Part shown: positions 1 through 7,048 of the stretch, piece after piece
Layout: the number at the start of each line of letters is the position of its first letter
Position numbering within the stretch: position 1 is the stretch's first letter
Assembly: GCA_945890905.1 (NCBI GenBank)
Contig: CAMDDI010000035.1
Span: 1-17,887, forward strand
Direction of reading: 5' to 3'
Length of the DNA stretch: 17,887 bases
Source: Bacteriovorax stolpii
GTDB lineage: Bacteria; Bdellovibrionota; Bacteriovoracia; Bacteriovoracales; Bacteriovoracaceae
Made by a program: the position numbers and the translations under genes
The notes under the pieces: model-generated
The model's database searches: none
The model's input: only the letters and a program-made list of their open reading frames with translations
What the model was told of the DNA's origin: nothing

Positions 1-370
1 ACATAAAAAATAATTGAATCCACGGAGCATTAAGTTTGAAAGTCCAAAAAATAAAAAAGGTAAAAACTAAGAGCTGAAGGGTGTAGAGAACCCACATAAA
101 AATATTCTTATCATCTCGATGGAAAACAAATCCCACCCCACTGGTCAGAATTAAAAAGCCATAACATAGATAATCAATAGAATCCAAGTTGGGCGACATT
201 GAATAATCCACACCAAAGGCCAAAACCAATGAAGCTAATACAATTCCCGAACCCAATTTATAAAATCCAACACCCGTAAGTTTCGTATTCACTACAGGTG
301 AAAGTATCTGAGTCCCAAATGCAAAGGAGAGCAAGAAGAAATGGCTTATTATTTGGGTCACACTATTCAT
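1..370 (-). CDS. Integral membrane protein, 3' end cut by window edge
   Basis: An open frame starts at an ATG at 370-368 and runs without a stop to the left edge, giving about 123 residues of an incomplete protein. Its start overlaps the stop of the upstream Nudix gene as ATGA, so translation is probably coupled and the gene belongs to the same operon. The visible part is very hydrophobic, with four likely membrane spans at about residues 7-24, 36-53, 66-82 and 92-112. A short charged loop (HRDDKN, 84-89) lies between the last two spans. There is no signal-peptide-like cleavage site and no motif I recognise. The function is unknown; it could be a small permease subunit or a lipid-associated membrane protein, but nothing seen here decides that. 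Confidence 0.75.
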   Translation of the reverse strand, partial: MNSVTQIISHFFLLSFAFGTQILSPVVNTKLTGVGFYKLGSGIVLASLVLAFGVDYSMSPNLDSIDYLCYGFLILTSGVGFVFHRDDKNIFMWVLYTLQLLVFTFFIFWTFKLNAPWIQLFFM

Positions 371-789
371 ATGCTGCCATCATATAGCGAGAGGAAGAGA
401 TCATCAATAATCTGATGATTGGGAGGAGGAATCTTGCCAAGGTAAGGACTGCTTAGTGATGTTTTTTCAACCTTAAGCCACTCACCAATACCGGCCAGCT
501 CCCGCAGATCTGGAAACAGAAAAACATAAAGCAGGATCGTTTTATTTGGCAGCATATTCCTATAGGTTCCCATAAATTTCCCCAAACGAGGGTCAATTTT
601 GATTCCCACTTCTTCCTCCACTTCTCTCACTGCCCCCGTTAAGGGTTCTTCTTCAGCTTCGATTTTACCACCTGGAAACTCGAGCATCCCGTGATAAGGC
701 CCATCATCAGTTCTCACTTGAACCCAAACTTCTAATTCATTATTTTGAAAACGGTGAAACAGACTTAGGGCCACAGGGAGAAGTTTCAA
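367..789 (-). CDS. MutT-like Nudix hydrolase
   Basis: A 140-residue single-domain Nudix protein, the usual length for MutT-like enzymes. The Nudix box is complete: G41, E47, R55-E56, E58-E59-E60 and G62-I63 fit G-x5-E-x7-RE-U-x-EE-x-G-U. It is preceded by EFPGGK, as in enzymes that hydrolyse nucleoside diphosphate-linked compounds. By family the reaction is Mg-dependent cleavage of a nucleotide pyrophosphate, such as 8-oxo-dGTP, but the substrate cannot be read from the sequence. The only usable start is a TTG at 789-787, because the frame is closed by a stop five codons upstream. That TTG overlaps the TGA of the preceding membrane-protein gene, and its own TGA overlaps the next start, so it is coupled on both sides. 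It is the second Nudix gene in this run of minus-strand genes. Confidence 0.88.
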   Translation of the reverse strand: MKLLPVALSLFHRFQNNELEVWVQVRTDDGPYHGMLEFPGGKIEAEEEPLTGAVREVEEEVGIKIDPRLGKFMGTYRNMLPNKTILLYVFLFPDLRELAGIGEWLKVEKTSLSSPYLGKIPPPNHQIIDDLFLSLYDGSI

Positions 790-1211
790 ACGACACCCTG
801 GTCTTTATTCTTACGAAAAGCTTTGACTTCAAACTGCACGATTTCAAAGGATAGACTGCCGATGAAAGTAGCCCACCAAGGCATATCACTTTCATTAAAG
901 TAAATCACCATGCTCCAAAAAACTCCTGCCGGAAGTGACTTTGCAATTGAATGTACCCACATGGGCATATTCATCAAAGGCTTCACAACAAGTTTTTGAA
1001 GATTTGAAATCATTCTCAAAGTTGAGAAACGGTAACGACGATTTTCCATCAAAGGAGCTAGATCCTGAGAAGCAACCCAATTCCAAATAAAGCCTACGGA
1101 AAATAAAGCTACAACACTCCAGTTCAACCAGATGAAATATAAAACAATATCGATGAATAAAAGAATGGCAAGGTCATTTAGCTTTTTGCGCTCAACTAAG
1201 AAAGGCTTCAT
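786..1211 (-). CDS. Small multi-span membrane protein of unknown function
   Basis: A 141-residue protein I do not recognise. Hydrophobic stretches at about residues 12-31, 32-48, 93-106 and 109-126 suggest two to four membrane spans. A basic, probably cytoplasmic segment between them contains RRYRF (58-62) and a cluster of Met and Pro residues. The C-terminus is charged (KAFRKNKD). The ATG at 1211-1209 overlaps the stop of the upstream SDR gene as ATGA, and the stop overlaps the TTG of the downstream Nudix gene, so it sits inside a translationally coupled cassette. A weak ribosome binding site (AAGG) lies about ten bases upstream. Position suggests it works with the SDR and Nudix enzymes at the inner membrane, but that is inference from linkage alone. 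Confidence 0.7.
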   Translation of the reverse strand: MKPFLVERKKLNDLAILLFIDIVLYFIWLNWSVVALFSVGFIWNWVASQDLAPLMENRRYRFSTLRMISNLQKLVVKPLMNMPMWVHSIAKSLPAGVFWSMVIYFNESDMPWWATFIGSLSFEIVQFEVKAFRKNKDQGVV

Positions 1212-1888
1212 TCCAAATAACCTTCGCGGTGAAGAAAAGTAATTTCTGGGAATTGAATCACCGATGGTGATCTAACGATGAAGTTAAACACTTCCATAAA
1301 CTCGGAAACTTTGAGCATTTTATCCCGGGAAAACTTAGTTCCCATCTTATCCCAAAGAGGTGTATCAATCGCACCAGGAAAAAGATTTGTGAAGCGAAGC
1401 TTATGTTCTTTCCATTCTTTTTTAAGACTTTCAAGCATGCCTAATTGGCCAAACTTGGAAGCATTATAAGCACTCACATTAGGGTAACCGTAATGAGCTG
1501 CTGTGGAGAGAATCGAAATAATGTGGGTTTCATTTTTAATGAGAAATGATTCAAGATTTTTAAGAAGTAGAAAAGGTCCGAGAGTGTTAATGGCCAAATG
1601 CTGCTCGAAGGACTCAACACTCATCTCCGTCAAAGGACTCATCTCACAAATTCCGGCATTATTTATGACCAGATGAATTTCAGAGGTAAACTCACGAACA
1701 GTTTCATAGAACTCTTCTACTGACTCTTCTGACGAGAGATCGAGTTCAACATCATAAAAATTACCATGCTCAATTTCGGTACCAGATCGAGAACCACCGA
1801 AAACTTTGTAGCCTAAAGCTAGTAGGGATTTTGAAATTTCAAAACCTAGGCCAGAGGAGGAACCTGTGACAATTGCACATTTATCCAT
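1208..1888 (-). CDS. Short-chain dehydrogenase/reductase (SDR)
   Basis: A classical SDR of 226 residues, slightly shorter than the usual 250. The Rossmann motif TGSSSGLG (8-15) binds NAD(P), NNAG (76-79) follows the fourth strand, and the catalytic residues are N101, S128, Y141 and K145 with the expected spacing. The first residues are a bare Rossmann strand, so the protein is soluble and cytoplasmic. The start chosen is the ATG at 1888-1886, because an ideal ribosome binding site (AGAGGAGG) sits four bases upstream. An in-frame TTG at 1918 would overlap rny and would encode that binding site as protein. The gene follows rny by 19 bases and is coupled by ATGA to the membrane-protein gene after it. 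The substrate is not predictable; no family-specific motif identifies it as FabG or another named enzyme. Confidence 0.9.
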   Translation of the reverse strand: MDKCAIVTGSSSGLGFEISKSLLALGYKVFGGSRSGTEIEHGNFYDVELDLSSEESVEEFYETVREFTSEIHLVINNAGICEMSPLTEMSVESFEQHLAINTLGPFLLLKNLESFLIKNETHIISILSTAAHYGYPNVSAYNASKFGQLGMLESLKKEWKEHKLRFTNLFPGAIDTPLWDKMGTKFSRDKMLKVSEFMEVFNFIVRSPSVIQFPEITFLHREGYLE

Positions 1889-1892
1889 AAAT

Positions 1893-1900
1893 CCTCCTCT
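1893..1900 (-). promoter_or_regulatory. Strong ribosome binding site fixing the SDR start
   Basis: The minus strand reads AGAGGAGG followed by ATTT and the ATG at 1888. It is a near-perfect Shine-Dalgarno sequence and the best in the window. It decides against the in-frame TTG at 1918, which lies upstream of it. Confidence 0.8.
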
Positions 1901-1907
1901 GAACCTT

Positions 1908-3461
1908 TTACTTAGCAATACCTACGGCACGTGTCTCGCGAATTACAGAAACTTTAATCGTTCCTGGATACGACATCTCTTGCTCAATTTTACGGGCAAT
2001 ATCACGCGAGAGCATAATAGTTTGCTCATCACTTACTTTCTCGTTCTCCACTAATACGCGAACTTCTCGACCCGCAGAGATAGCGTAACTTCTGTGCACA
2101 CCTTCAAAGCCATTAACGATTTTTTCGATATCAGACAGACGAGACACATAAGATTCTTTAAGAGCTTTACGGGCACCAGGACGAGCTCCAGAGAGAGCAT
2201 CTCCCGCTGCAACTAAGTGAGCAAGAACTGATTCTGGTTTTTCATCGTCATGGTGAGCGCGGATGGCGTGAACGATATCCGGAGACTCTCCGTATTTTTT
2301 AGCAAAGTCAGCACCAATCACCGCGTGAGATCCTTCAGCAGAAGCATCGAGCACTTTACCGATATCATGCATAAGACCTGCACGACGGGCCTGCTTAACG
2401 TTAAGACCTAATTCCGCTGCCATGTTTCCGGCGAGGAATGAAGTTTCAAGAGCATGTTGATATTGGTTTTGAGTATAAGAAGTACGCCAGTTAAGGGCAC
2501 CAATGAGTTTTAAGATTTCAGGGTGAATACCATGAACTCCGATCTCCATTTGAGCCTTCTCACCAAGTTCACGCAAGCGAGATTCAAATTCATGCTTACA
2601 CTTGTCATAGAATTCTTCAATTTTTGCTGGGTGAATACGACCATCAGCAATCAAGCGCTCAATAGTCATACGAGAGATTTCTTTACGGACAACGTTAAAT
2701 GAAGAAATGGTCACAATCCCCGGAGTGTCATCAATAATTAAATCAACCCCGCAAATTTGTTCAAAAGCGCGGATGTTACGACCCTCACGACCAATCAAGC
2801 GACCTTTCACTCCATCATCAGCAATTTCTACTGATGAGATAGTTTGTTCGGCCACGTACTCACCAGCAAAACGCTGAATGGCAATTCCTACAATTCGCTT
2901 AGCGCGTTTTTCAGATTCTTCGTTGGCCTCTTCTTCAATACGCTTAACTTTTTTAGCGGCATCTAAGCGGGCTTCTTCTTCAACCTGAGCGATGAGTTCA
3001 TTCTTGGCCTGATCTTTTGTAAGACCAGCAACCTGAGTAAGCTTATTGGCCAACTCATCTTGAATTTCAACGTTCTTTTTGATTTCCGTATCGAGTTTCG
3101 CAACACGAGTTTCAATTTCTGTTTCTTTAGCTTTTACACGTTCAGCGTCTTTAGCGGCTTGCTCAGTTTTTTGCTCGAGGGCCACTTCTTTTTTAGTAAG
3201 ACCACGCTCAAAATCAGTGAGATGCTTTTTCTTTTTTTCCATATCGTTTTCAAGTTGAGCGCGCTCGTCTCTCACGATTTGTTTAGCATCATTCTGTGCT
3301 TTCACTCGAAGGCCTTCAGCTTCAGCTTGTGCCTTCTTCAAAATATCTTGAGCAGCACTTTCTTTACCTTTGGTGGCAGAAGAATTTTTTGCAGTAACGA
3401 GGAAGTAAGCGATTACCGCTCCTGCTACCACGCCTACTACGGCCATCATAATTGGATTCAT
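1908..3461 (-). CDS. rny: Ribonuclease Y
   Basis: A full-length RNase Y of 517 residues (family norm about 510-530), a membrane-anchored endoribonuclease that starts mRNA decay. In order: an N-terminal membrane anchor (about 4-23); a long Lys/Glu/Ala-rich coiled coil (about 35-195); a KH RNA-binding domain with the loop GREGRN (224-229); and an HD hydrolase domain with H336-type helices leading to the metal-binding MHDIGK (364-369, H365-D366). The conserved RAHHDDEKPES and GARPGARK segments follow, and the protein ends in RAVGIAK. The start at 3461 has AAGGGG seven bases upstream, overlapping the stop of the cyclo-ligase gene. RNase Y is typical of Firmicutes but is also found in Bdellovibrionota and several other Gram-negative groups. 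It lies inside the ftsY-zapA operon-like run and probably shares its transcript. Confidence 0.97.
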   Translation of the reverse strand: MNPIMMAVVGVVAGAVIAYFLVTAKNSSATKGKESAAQDILKKAQAEAEGLRVKAQNDAKQIVRDERAQLENDMEKKKKHLTDFERGLTKKEVALEQKTEQAAKDAERVKAKETEIETRVAKLDTEIKKNVEIQDELANKLTQVAGLTKDQAKNELIAQVEEEARLDAAKKVKRIEEEANEESEKRAKRIVGIAIQRFAGEYVAEQTISSVEIADDGVKGRLIGREGRNIRAFEQICGVDLIIDDTPGIVTISSFNVVRKEISRMTIERLIADGRIHPAKIEEFYDKCKHEFESRLRELGEKAQMEIGVHGIHPEILKLIGALNWRTSYTQNQYQHALETSFLAGNMAAELGLNVKQARRAGLMHDIGKVLDASAEGSHAVIGADFAKKYGESPDIVHAIRAHHDDEKPESVLAHLVAAGDALSGARPGARKALKESYVSRLSDIEKIVNGFEGVHRSYAISAGREVRVLVENEKVSDEQTIMLSRDIARKIEQEMSYPGTIKVSVIRETRAVGIAK

Positions 3462-3468
3462 TATATTT

Positions 3469-3474
3469 CCCCTT
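3469..3474 (-). promoter_or_regulatory. Ribosome binding site of rny
   Basis: AAGGGG on the minus strand, seven bases before the rny ATG. It overlaps the TAA of the upstream cyclo-ligase gene (3475-3473), so ribosomes finishing that gene stop on top of the rny binding site. Confidence 0.6.
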
Positions 3475-4021
3475 AAAACTTCTCCTGCTGGTCAACATCC
3501 CAGCAGAACTTTTCTGTTATGATAAAATCCATCAAGCAGTCATGAGACTCTAGTGGAACTTTTTGTAAAATCTGCTCACTCCAGCAAAGACCAATTCGTA
3601 GTGCTTCATGGCTCTCAAGAAAGCGGTCGTAGTAACCCTTCCCTCTTCCCAATCTGCCACCTGCCAAATCAAAACCTAAACCCGGAACCAAAACCCACTC
3701 AGGCTCAATCTGAATGTACGGGGCATCTAACCAAGTAGATCCCTTGGGAAATCCTTGAGGAAGTCCAAAGTGCATATCACCTTGAAGTAAAATCGGATAA
3801 GACATGTTTACCGGAACATTTCTAAAAAGTTCCTGATAAACCGGAGCTATCTCTTTTTTAAAAGGCAGATACCCAGCACCAATTTGATCGATAAGTTCAG
3901 GAATTGAATGGAGGAGTTTGACGATTTGGTTAGTGAGACCAAGGCTTATTTTTAAGTTCTCCTCACTAGATAAACAGGAGAGCTTCAATAATAATTCTTG
4001 GCGAAGACTATCCTTTAACAC
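3473..4021 (-). CDS. 5-formyltetrahydrofolate cyclo-ligase (MTHFS family)
   Basis: A 182-residue member of the 5-formyltetrahydrofolate cyclo-ligase family (ygfA/fau in E. coli; yqgN in Bacillus), the normal length. The enzyme uses ATP to turn 5-formyl-THF into 5,10-methenyl-THF, returning stored folate to one-carbon metabolism in the cytosol. The family signature is clear near the C-terminal half: LVPGLGFD (111-118), then GGRLGRGKGYYDR (121-133), which forms the nucleotide and substrate site. The N-terminal helix is Lys/Arg poor compared with the E. coli protein, but R7 and the following SxxE region fit. The start is a GTG at 4021-4019, one base after the zapA stop; the nearby ATG runs into a stop at once. 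No strong ribosome binding site is visible, so coupling to zapA is likely. The zapA neighbour order matches E. coli. Confidence 0.92.
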   Translation of the reverse strand: MLKDSLRQELLLKLSCLSSEENLKISLGLTNQIVKLLHSIPELIDQIGAGYLPFKKEIAPVYQELFRNVPVNMSYPILLQGDMHFGLPQGFPKGSTWLDAPYIQIEPEWVLVPGLGFDLAGGRLGRGKGYYDRFLESHEALRIGLCWSEQILQKVPLESHDCLMDFIITEKFCWDVDQQEKF

Positions 4022-4022
4022 A

Positions 4023-4313
4023 TTAATTTGCCTGGCCGCCTAAGGCATCCAGAGCAACTTCGAGAGATTCTTCTAACTTAAAGATGTTTTTTTTATACTC
4101 ATCCTCAATCTGCATTTTTTCTGTCGCGATTTTCAAAGCAACTAAAACAGCAACATCAGTATCTCTAAGCATTGGTCGCGCCAACTTAAGCTGCTGAACT
4201 TCAGCATGCACTAAATCGATCACTGCCTTTGCAATGTGACTATCGTTTTGTTCCGGTCGAACTTTGACCTTGCAACCGAGAACATTAAACTCAACTTCCT
4301 GACTTTCAGTCAT
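4023..4313 (-). CDS. zapA: Cell division protein ZapA
   Basis: A 96-residue ZapA-like protein. ZapA is a small cytoplasmic protein that cross-links FtsZ filaments at the division ring. The N-terminal beta-hairpin part (EVEFNVLGCKVKVRPEQ, 6-22) matches the family pattern of a short strand, a G, a strand and a charged turn. It is followed by the helix containing ALKIATEKM and a C-terminal coiled-coil helix (about 66-92) that would form the tetramer. Overall identity to E. coli ZapA is low, but length, layout and context agree: it lies between ftsY and the folate cyclo-ligase gene, the same partner as in E. coli. There is no recognisable Shine-Dalgarno sequence before the ATG at 4313; see the weak promoter candidate just upstream. 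Confidence 0.85.
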   Translation of the reverse strand: MTESQEVEFNVLGCKVKVRPEQNDSHIAKAVIDLVHAEVQQLKLARPMLRDTDVAVLVALKIATEKMQIEDEYKKNIFKLEESLEVALDALGGQAN

Positions 4314-4387
4314 AGATTAAAGGTAGGTGAGAAGCGTTTAAAAGTCAATGAAGTGAGGGATGCTAACTTTGTTATTTCAACAACTTA
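4314..4387 (-). promoter_or_regulatory. Weak promoter candidate before zapA
   Basis: The 74-base gap between ftsY and zapA holds TTGACT (4343-4348 on the minus strand), then 17 bases, then TACCTT (4320-4325), which matches the -10 consensus at only three of six positions. If real, the start of transcription would fall almost on the zapA ATG, giving a leaderless message. That would agree with the missing ribosome binding site. The gap shows no GC-rich hairpin, so readthrough from ftsY is equally possible. Confidence 0.25.
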
Positions 4388-5479
4388 TCAGTTACTTACT
4401 CCGACTAAAGTTTTGAGATATAAATCGAGATCAAATAGGTGCAAATCATCCACGGTCTCACCTACTCCGATGTAGGTTATAGGTACACGAAGCTGATCAA
4501 CTATTCCCAGCGCACTTCCCGCTTTGGCCGAACCATCGCATTTTGTGAAAATGATTCCAGTAAGTTGAAGGGCCTTATTAAATTCCTGTGCCTGTTTAAG
4601 AGCATTTTGACCAGTAATCGCATCCAAGACTAGTAGAACTTCTTGAGGAGCGTCCGCACTGATCTTACTCATGACTCGCTTGGTTTTTGTCAGCTCATCC
4701 ATTAAGTTTTGATTTGTATGTAATCTACCGGCAGTATCGATAAGGCAATAATCGTAATTTTCACTAAAAGCTTTAGCCACTGTGTCATATGCCACACCAC
4801 TTGGATCAGCGCCATCTTTGGCACGAACCATGTCCACTCCCGCGCGATCACACCACACTTGAAGCTGATCCACCGCTGCTGCCCGGAAAGTATCACAGGC
4901 ACCCACAATCACTCTTCCACCTTGTGACTTTAATTTCGTTGCAAGTTTTCCAATGGTGGTTGTTTTCCCTGCACCATTTACTCCCACAATCATAAACACA
5001 CGGGTCTTTTTATGTTGAGGATCAAAATGAAAAACATCTTGATGAATATTTTCTTGAACCGGCTTCATCTTATCTTTCATAAATCCATAAACAAGATTTT
5101 GAATTTCATCAGCTGACTTTCCTTTTCCATCTTTTTCAAGTTTGCTGAGAAGTTCTTGAACCATGGCCGTTGGAATATCCGCAGTGTAGAGAATCTCTTC
5201 GATTTCATCTAAAGCAGGTGTTGCCCCTGAAAATAATTGGCCAATTTTTCCCCACACCTGTGAGCGAGAAGTGGCAAGGCCAAGAGTCAGCCGATCAGAC
5301 CAAGAAACTTTGGGAACAATTTTAAGCTCTGGCGCTTTTGGCTTTACTTCGGTTTGAGTTGGAGGAAGTTTTTGAGAACCTTTTTTCTGTTTATATAAGT
5401 AAAAAAGGGCTCCGCCGAAGACGACGAATCCACTTACATAAATCTCTAAATGTTCTAAGGTAAAGCTTTGCAAATCCAT
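4388..5479 (-). CDS. ftsY: Signal recognition particle receptor FtsY
   Basis: FtsY is the membrane-associated GTPase that docks SRP-ribosome complexes at the Sec or YidC translocon. The 363-residue protein has a predicted membrane anchor at about 13-29, then a basic Pro-rich linker (30-58), then the N domain (about 60-150) and the G domain. The GTPase motifs are all intact: P-loop GVNGAGKTT (166-174), DTFRAAA (196-202), DTAGR (248-252), TKCDGSAKAG (312-321) and the closing GETVDDLHLFD (340-350). A true membrane helix replaces the long acidic A domain of E. coli FtsY; similar anchored forms occur in other phyla. The ATG at 5479 is preceded by GAGGG with good spacing. It stands between the NudL-like gene (35 bases upstream) and zapA, on one strand. 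Confidence 0.97.
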   Translation of the reverse strand: MDLQSFTLEHLEIYVSGFVVFGGALFYLYKQKKGSQKLPPTQTEVKPKAPELKIVPKVSWSDRLTLGLATSRSQVWGKIGQLFSGATPALDEIEEILYTADIPTAMVQELLSKLEKDGKGKSADEIQNLVYGFMKDKMKPVQENIHQDVFHFDPQHKKTRVFMIVGVNGAGKTTTIGKLATKLKSQGGRVIVGACDTFRAAAVDQLQVWCDRAGVDMVRAKDGADPSGVAYDTVAKAFSENYDYCLIDTAGRLHTNQNLMDELTKTKRVMSKISADAPQEVLLVLDAITGQNALKQAQEFNKALQLTGIIFTKCDGSAKAGSALGIVDQLRVPITYIGVGETVDDLHLFDLDLYLKTLVGVSN

Positions 5480-5514
5480 AATGCCCTCAATTTGACTGGT
5501 AGTTTTACCAATTC

Positions 5515-6099
5515 TCAGGTCTTAAAGTAAAGTCGCAGGAAATCCCAAATCATAGCAGCCGTGGCTCCCCACAAAAGATGATCTCTTTGATTATTATCAT
5601 GGGGTAAGTAAGAGCCAGAGTGAATAGGATAGAACATTATTGGGCCACGAGTATAACCATTACGCCAAGCGAACTCCCATTTCTTCTCCTGAATGAGTTC
5701 TGCCCATGGATATGCAAGAATATGATCCCACTCTCCATTACTTTTCACTTCTTGCATGAATTGATCTGTGGAAATCTTAAGCCTGGCCACAACAGGAATG
5801 ATAGGAAGCAAACGGGCCGTCATCACTGCGGGTAAGTAACCAATAAATTCAATGTTTTCTTGAGTGTGCTCAGTCTCTTCTTCAAATTCTCGGGCCGCCA
5901 CTTCCCAAGGATTAGTCTCATGATTATTTTTATGTCCGCCCACGAAAGCAATTTGCCCACCATGAGTAGGCATTTTCTCAGATCGCTTAATGAGAAAAAC
6001 ATGCTCTTCATTGCACAAAAAAAGAACCGCCCCTTTCCACTCGGATGGCCCAAGGGTATTCTCTGTCTGCAAAATCTTTTTTACTCGGTGTAGATCCAT
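5515..6099 (-). CDS. CoA pyrophosphatase-type Nudix hydrolase (NudL-like)
   Basis: A 194-residue Nudix protein of the NudL/UPF0035 type, whose members hydrolyse CoA and acyl-CoA to phosphopantetheine and ADP. The marker is the segment just before the Nudix box: LIKRSEKMPTHGGQIAFVGG (36-55), equivalent to the family pattern RS-x-x-x-H-x-GQIAFPGG. The box has the one-residue-longer spacing of this subfamily: E61, then eight residues, then R70-E71 and E73-E74-E75. Two positions are unusual: FVGG in place of FPGG, and a Glu where the box normally ends in Gly or Ala (EEETEH). The core metal ligands are present, so activity is plausible but the substrate is uncertain. The ATG at 6099-6097 shares the palindrome CATG with the start of the divergent epmA gene. 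No Shine-Dalgarno sequence is seen, and a TTG ten codons in is an alternative start. Confidence 0.85.
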   Translation of the reverse strand: MDLHRVKKILQTENTLGPSEWKGAVLFLCNEEHVFLIKRSEKMPTHGGQIAFVGGHKNNHETNPWEVAAREFEEETEHTQENIEFIGYLPAVMTARLLPIIPVVARLKISTDQFMQEVKSNGEWDHILAYPWAELIQEKKWEFAWRNGYTRGPIMFYPIHSGSYLPHDNNQRDHLLWGATAAMIWDFLRLYFKT

Positions 6100-7048
6100 G
6101 AGTCGTCGCTACCAATTTGAACTTTTACAATTGATCCGAAACTATTTCGGTGAACAAGGATTTTTGGATGTCATGACTCCTCCTGCGGTTGAAAATCCTG
6201 GAATGGAAGTTCATATTCATCCCTTCAGACTTCAATCGGCTAAGAATCAAAAAAACCAAGATCTCTATCTACATACCTCACCAGAGTTTTGCTTAAAAGA
6301 GCTAATTAGCTCAGATGAAGGATTCGATAAAATTTTTTCTCTAACCTACTGCTTTCGTGATGAGCCAATTTCCTCCATACATCGCCCACAATTTATTATG
6401 TTGGAGTGGTATCGAAAAAATGAGCGCTACGAAAGAATCATGGATGATGTTGAGGGACTCATTTCTTACTGCTTGAAATATTCTAAGATTCCTGTGCGAG
6501 ATGAGTTTATAGAAGTTAAGATGGTGCGAAAAACTATGCAAAAGCTTTTTATAGAGATTTTGCAAATTGATATTTTAGAATACCTCGAAGTTAATTTAAT
6601 TAAAAGTTTACTCAAAAATTATCCAGATGTCCCTGTTCCTGATGCCGAACTTGAATGGGAAGATTATTTCTTTCTACTCTACTTAAACAAAATTGAATCC
6701 CATCTAGAAAAAACTCCACTTCTTATGATTACCGAGTTCCCCGCACCATTAGCAGCACTTTCCACTCTTAAAAAATCTGACCCTCGTGTATGTGAGAGAT
6801 TTGAAGTTTATGTGAGAGGAGTTGAACTTTGTAATTGCTTTAATGAGCTTACGGATGCCAATGAGCAGAGAAAAAGATTTACGGACCAGGCCAAACTCAA
6901 GCAAAAACTCTATCAATACGAACTTCCAGAACCAACTAAGTTTTATTCCGTTATGGAAAATGGACTTCCAGCTTCTGCTGGCGTTGCCCTCGGAGTGGAG
7001 AGATTGCTGATGTCACTGTTTAAAACAGAAAAGCCATTTTTCTACTGA
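6098..7048 (+). CDS. epmA: EpmA-type lysine ligase (lysyl-tRNA synthetase paralogue)
   Basis: A 316-residue class II synthetase catalytic domain without the anticodon-binding domain, as in EpmA (PoxA/GenX/YjeA; E. coli 325 residues). EpmA attaches (R)-beta-lysine to a conserved lysine of elongation factor P. Matches to E. coli EpmA are clear: HTSPE (59-63), motif 2 around CFRDE (85-89) continuing into FIMLEWYR (99-106), RFEVYVRGVEL (234-244), FNELTD (248-253) and motif 3 GVALGVERLLM (295-305). The ATG at 6098 was chosen because the frame upstream reads through the opposing Nudix gene; the E. coli N-terminus is about 15 residues longer, so a somewhat earlier start cannot be excluded. No efp or epmB gene is in the window. 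The 3' end overlaps the converging unknown gene by 7 bases. Confidence 0.9.
   Translation: MSRRYQFELLQLIRNYFGEQGFLDVMTPPAVENPGMEVHIHPFRLQSAKNQKNQDLYLHTSPEFCLKELISSDEGFDKIFSLTYCFRDEPISSIHRPQFIMLEWYRKNERYERIMDDVEGLISYCLKYSKIPVRDEFIEVKMVRKTMQKLFIEILQIDILEYLEVNLIKSLLKNYPDVPVPDAELEWEDYFFLLYLNKIESHLEKTPLLMITEFPAPLAALSTLKKSDPRVCERFEVYVRGVELCNCFNELTDANEQRKRFTDQAKLKQKLYQYELPEPTKFYSVMENGLPASAGVALGVERLLMSLFKTEKPFFY

Noticed and set aside
1889..1918. A TTG start for the SDR gene at 1918.
   Set aside because: It would place the AGAGGAGG ribosome binding site inside the protein and overlap rny, whereas the ATG at 1888 starts directly at the Rossmann strand.
3060..3476. A 138-codon open frame on the plus strand opposite the start of rny.
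   Set aside because: It is antisense to the Lys/Glu-rich coiled coil of RNase Y, which gives Phe/Ser-rich antisense translation. It has no ribosome binding site or recognisable family.
4702..4995. Open frames on both strands within ftsY.
   Set aside because: They are out-of-frame readings of the highly conserved GTPase domain and show no family features.
5990..6097. An N-terminal extension of epmA by 36 residues to an ATG at 5990.
   Set aside because: It would overlap the NudL-like coding region almost fully, and the added residues do not resemble EpmA. The family alignment begins near the ATG at 6098.
7026..7044. AGAAAA-GCCAT-TTTTCT inverted repeat at the epmA 3' end as a terminator.
   Set aside because: The stem is only six A/T-rich base pairs without a separate T-tract, too weak for intrinsic termination.
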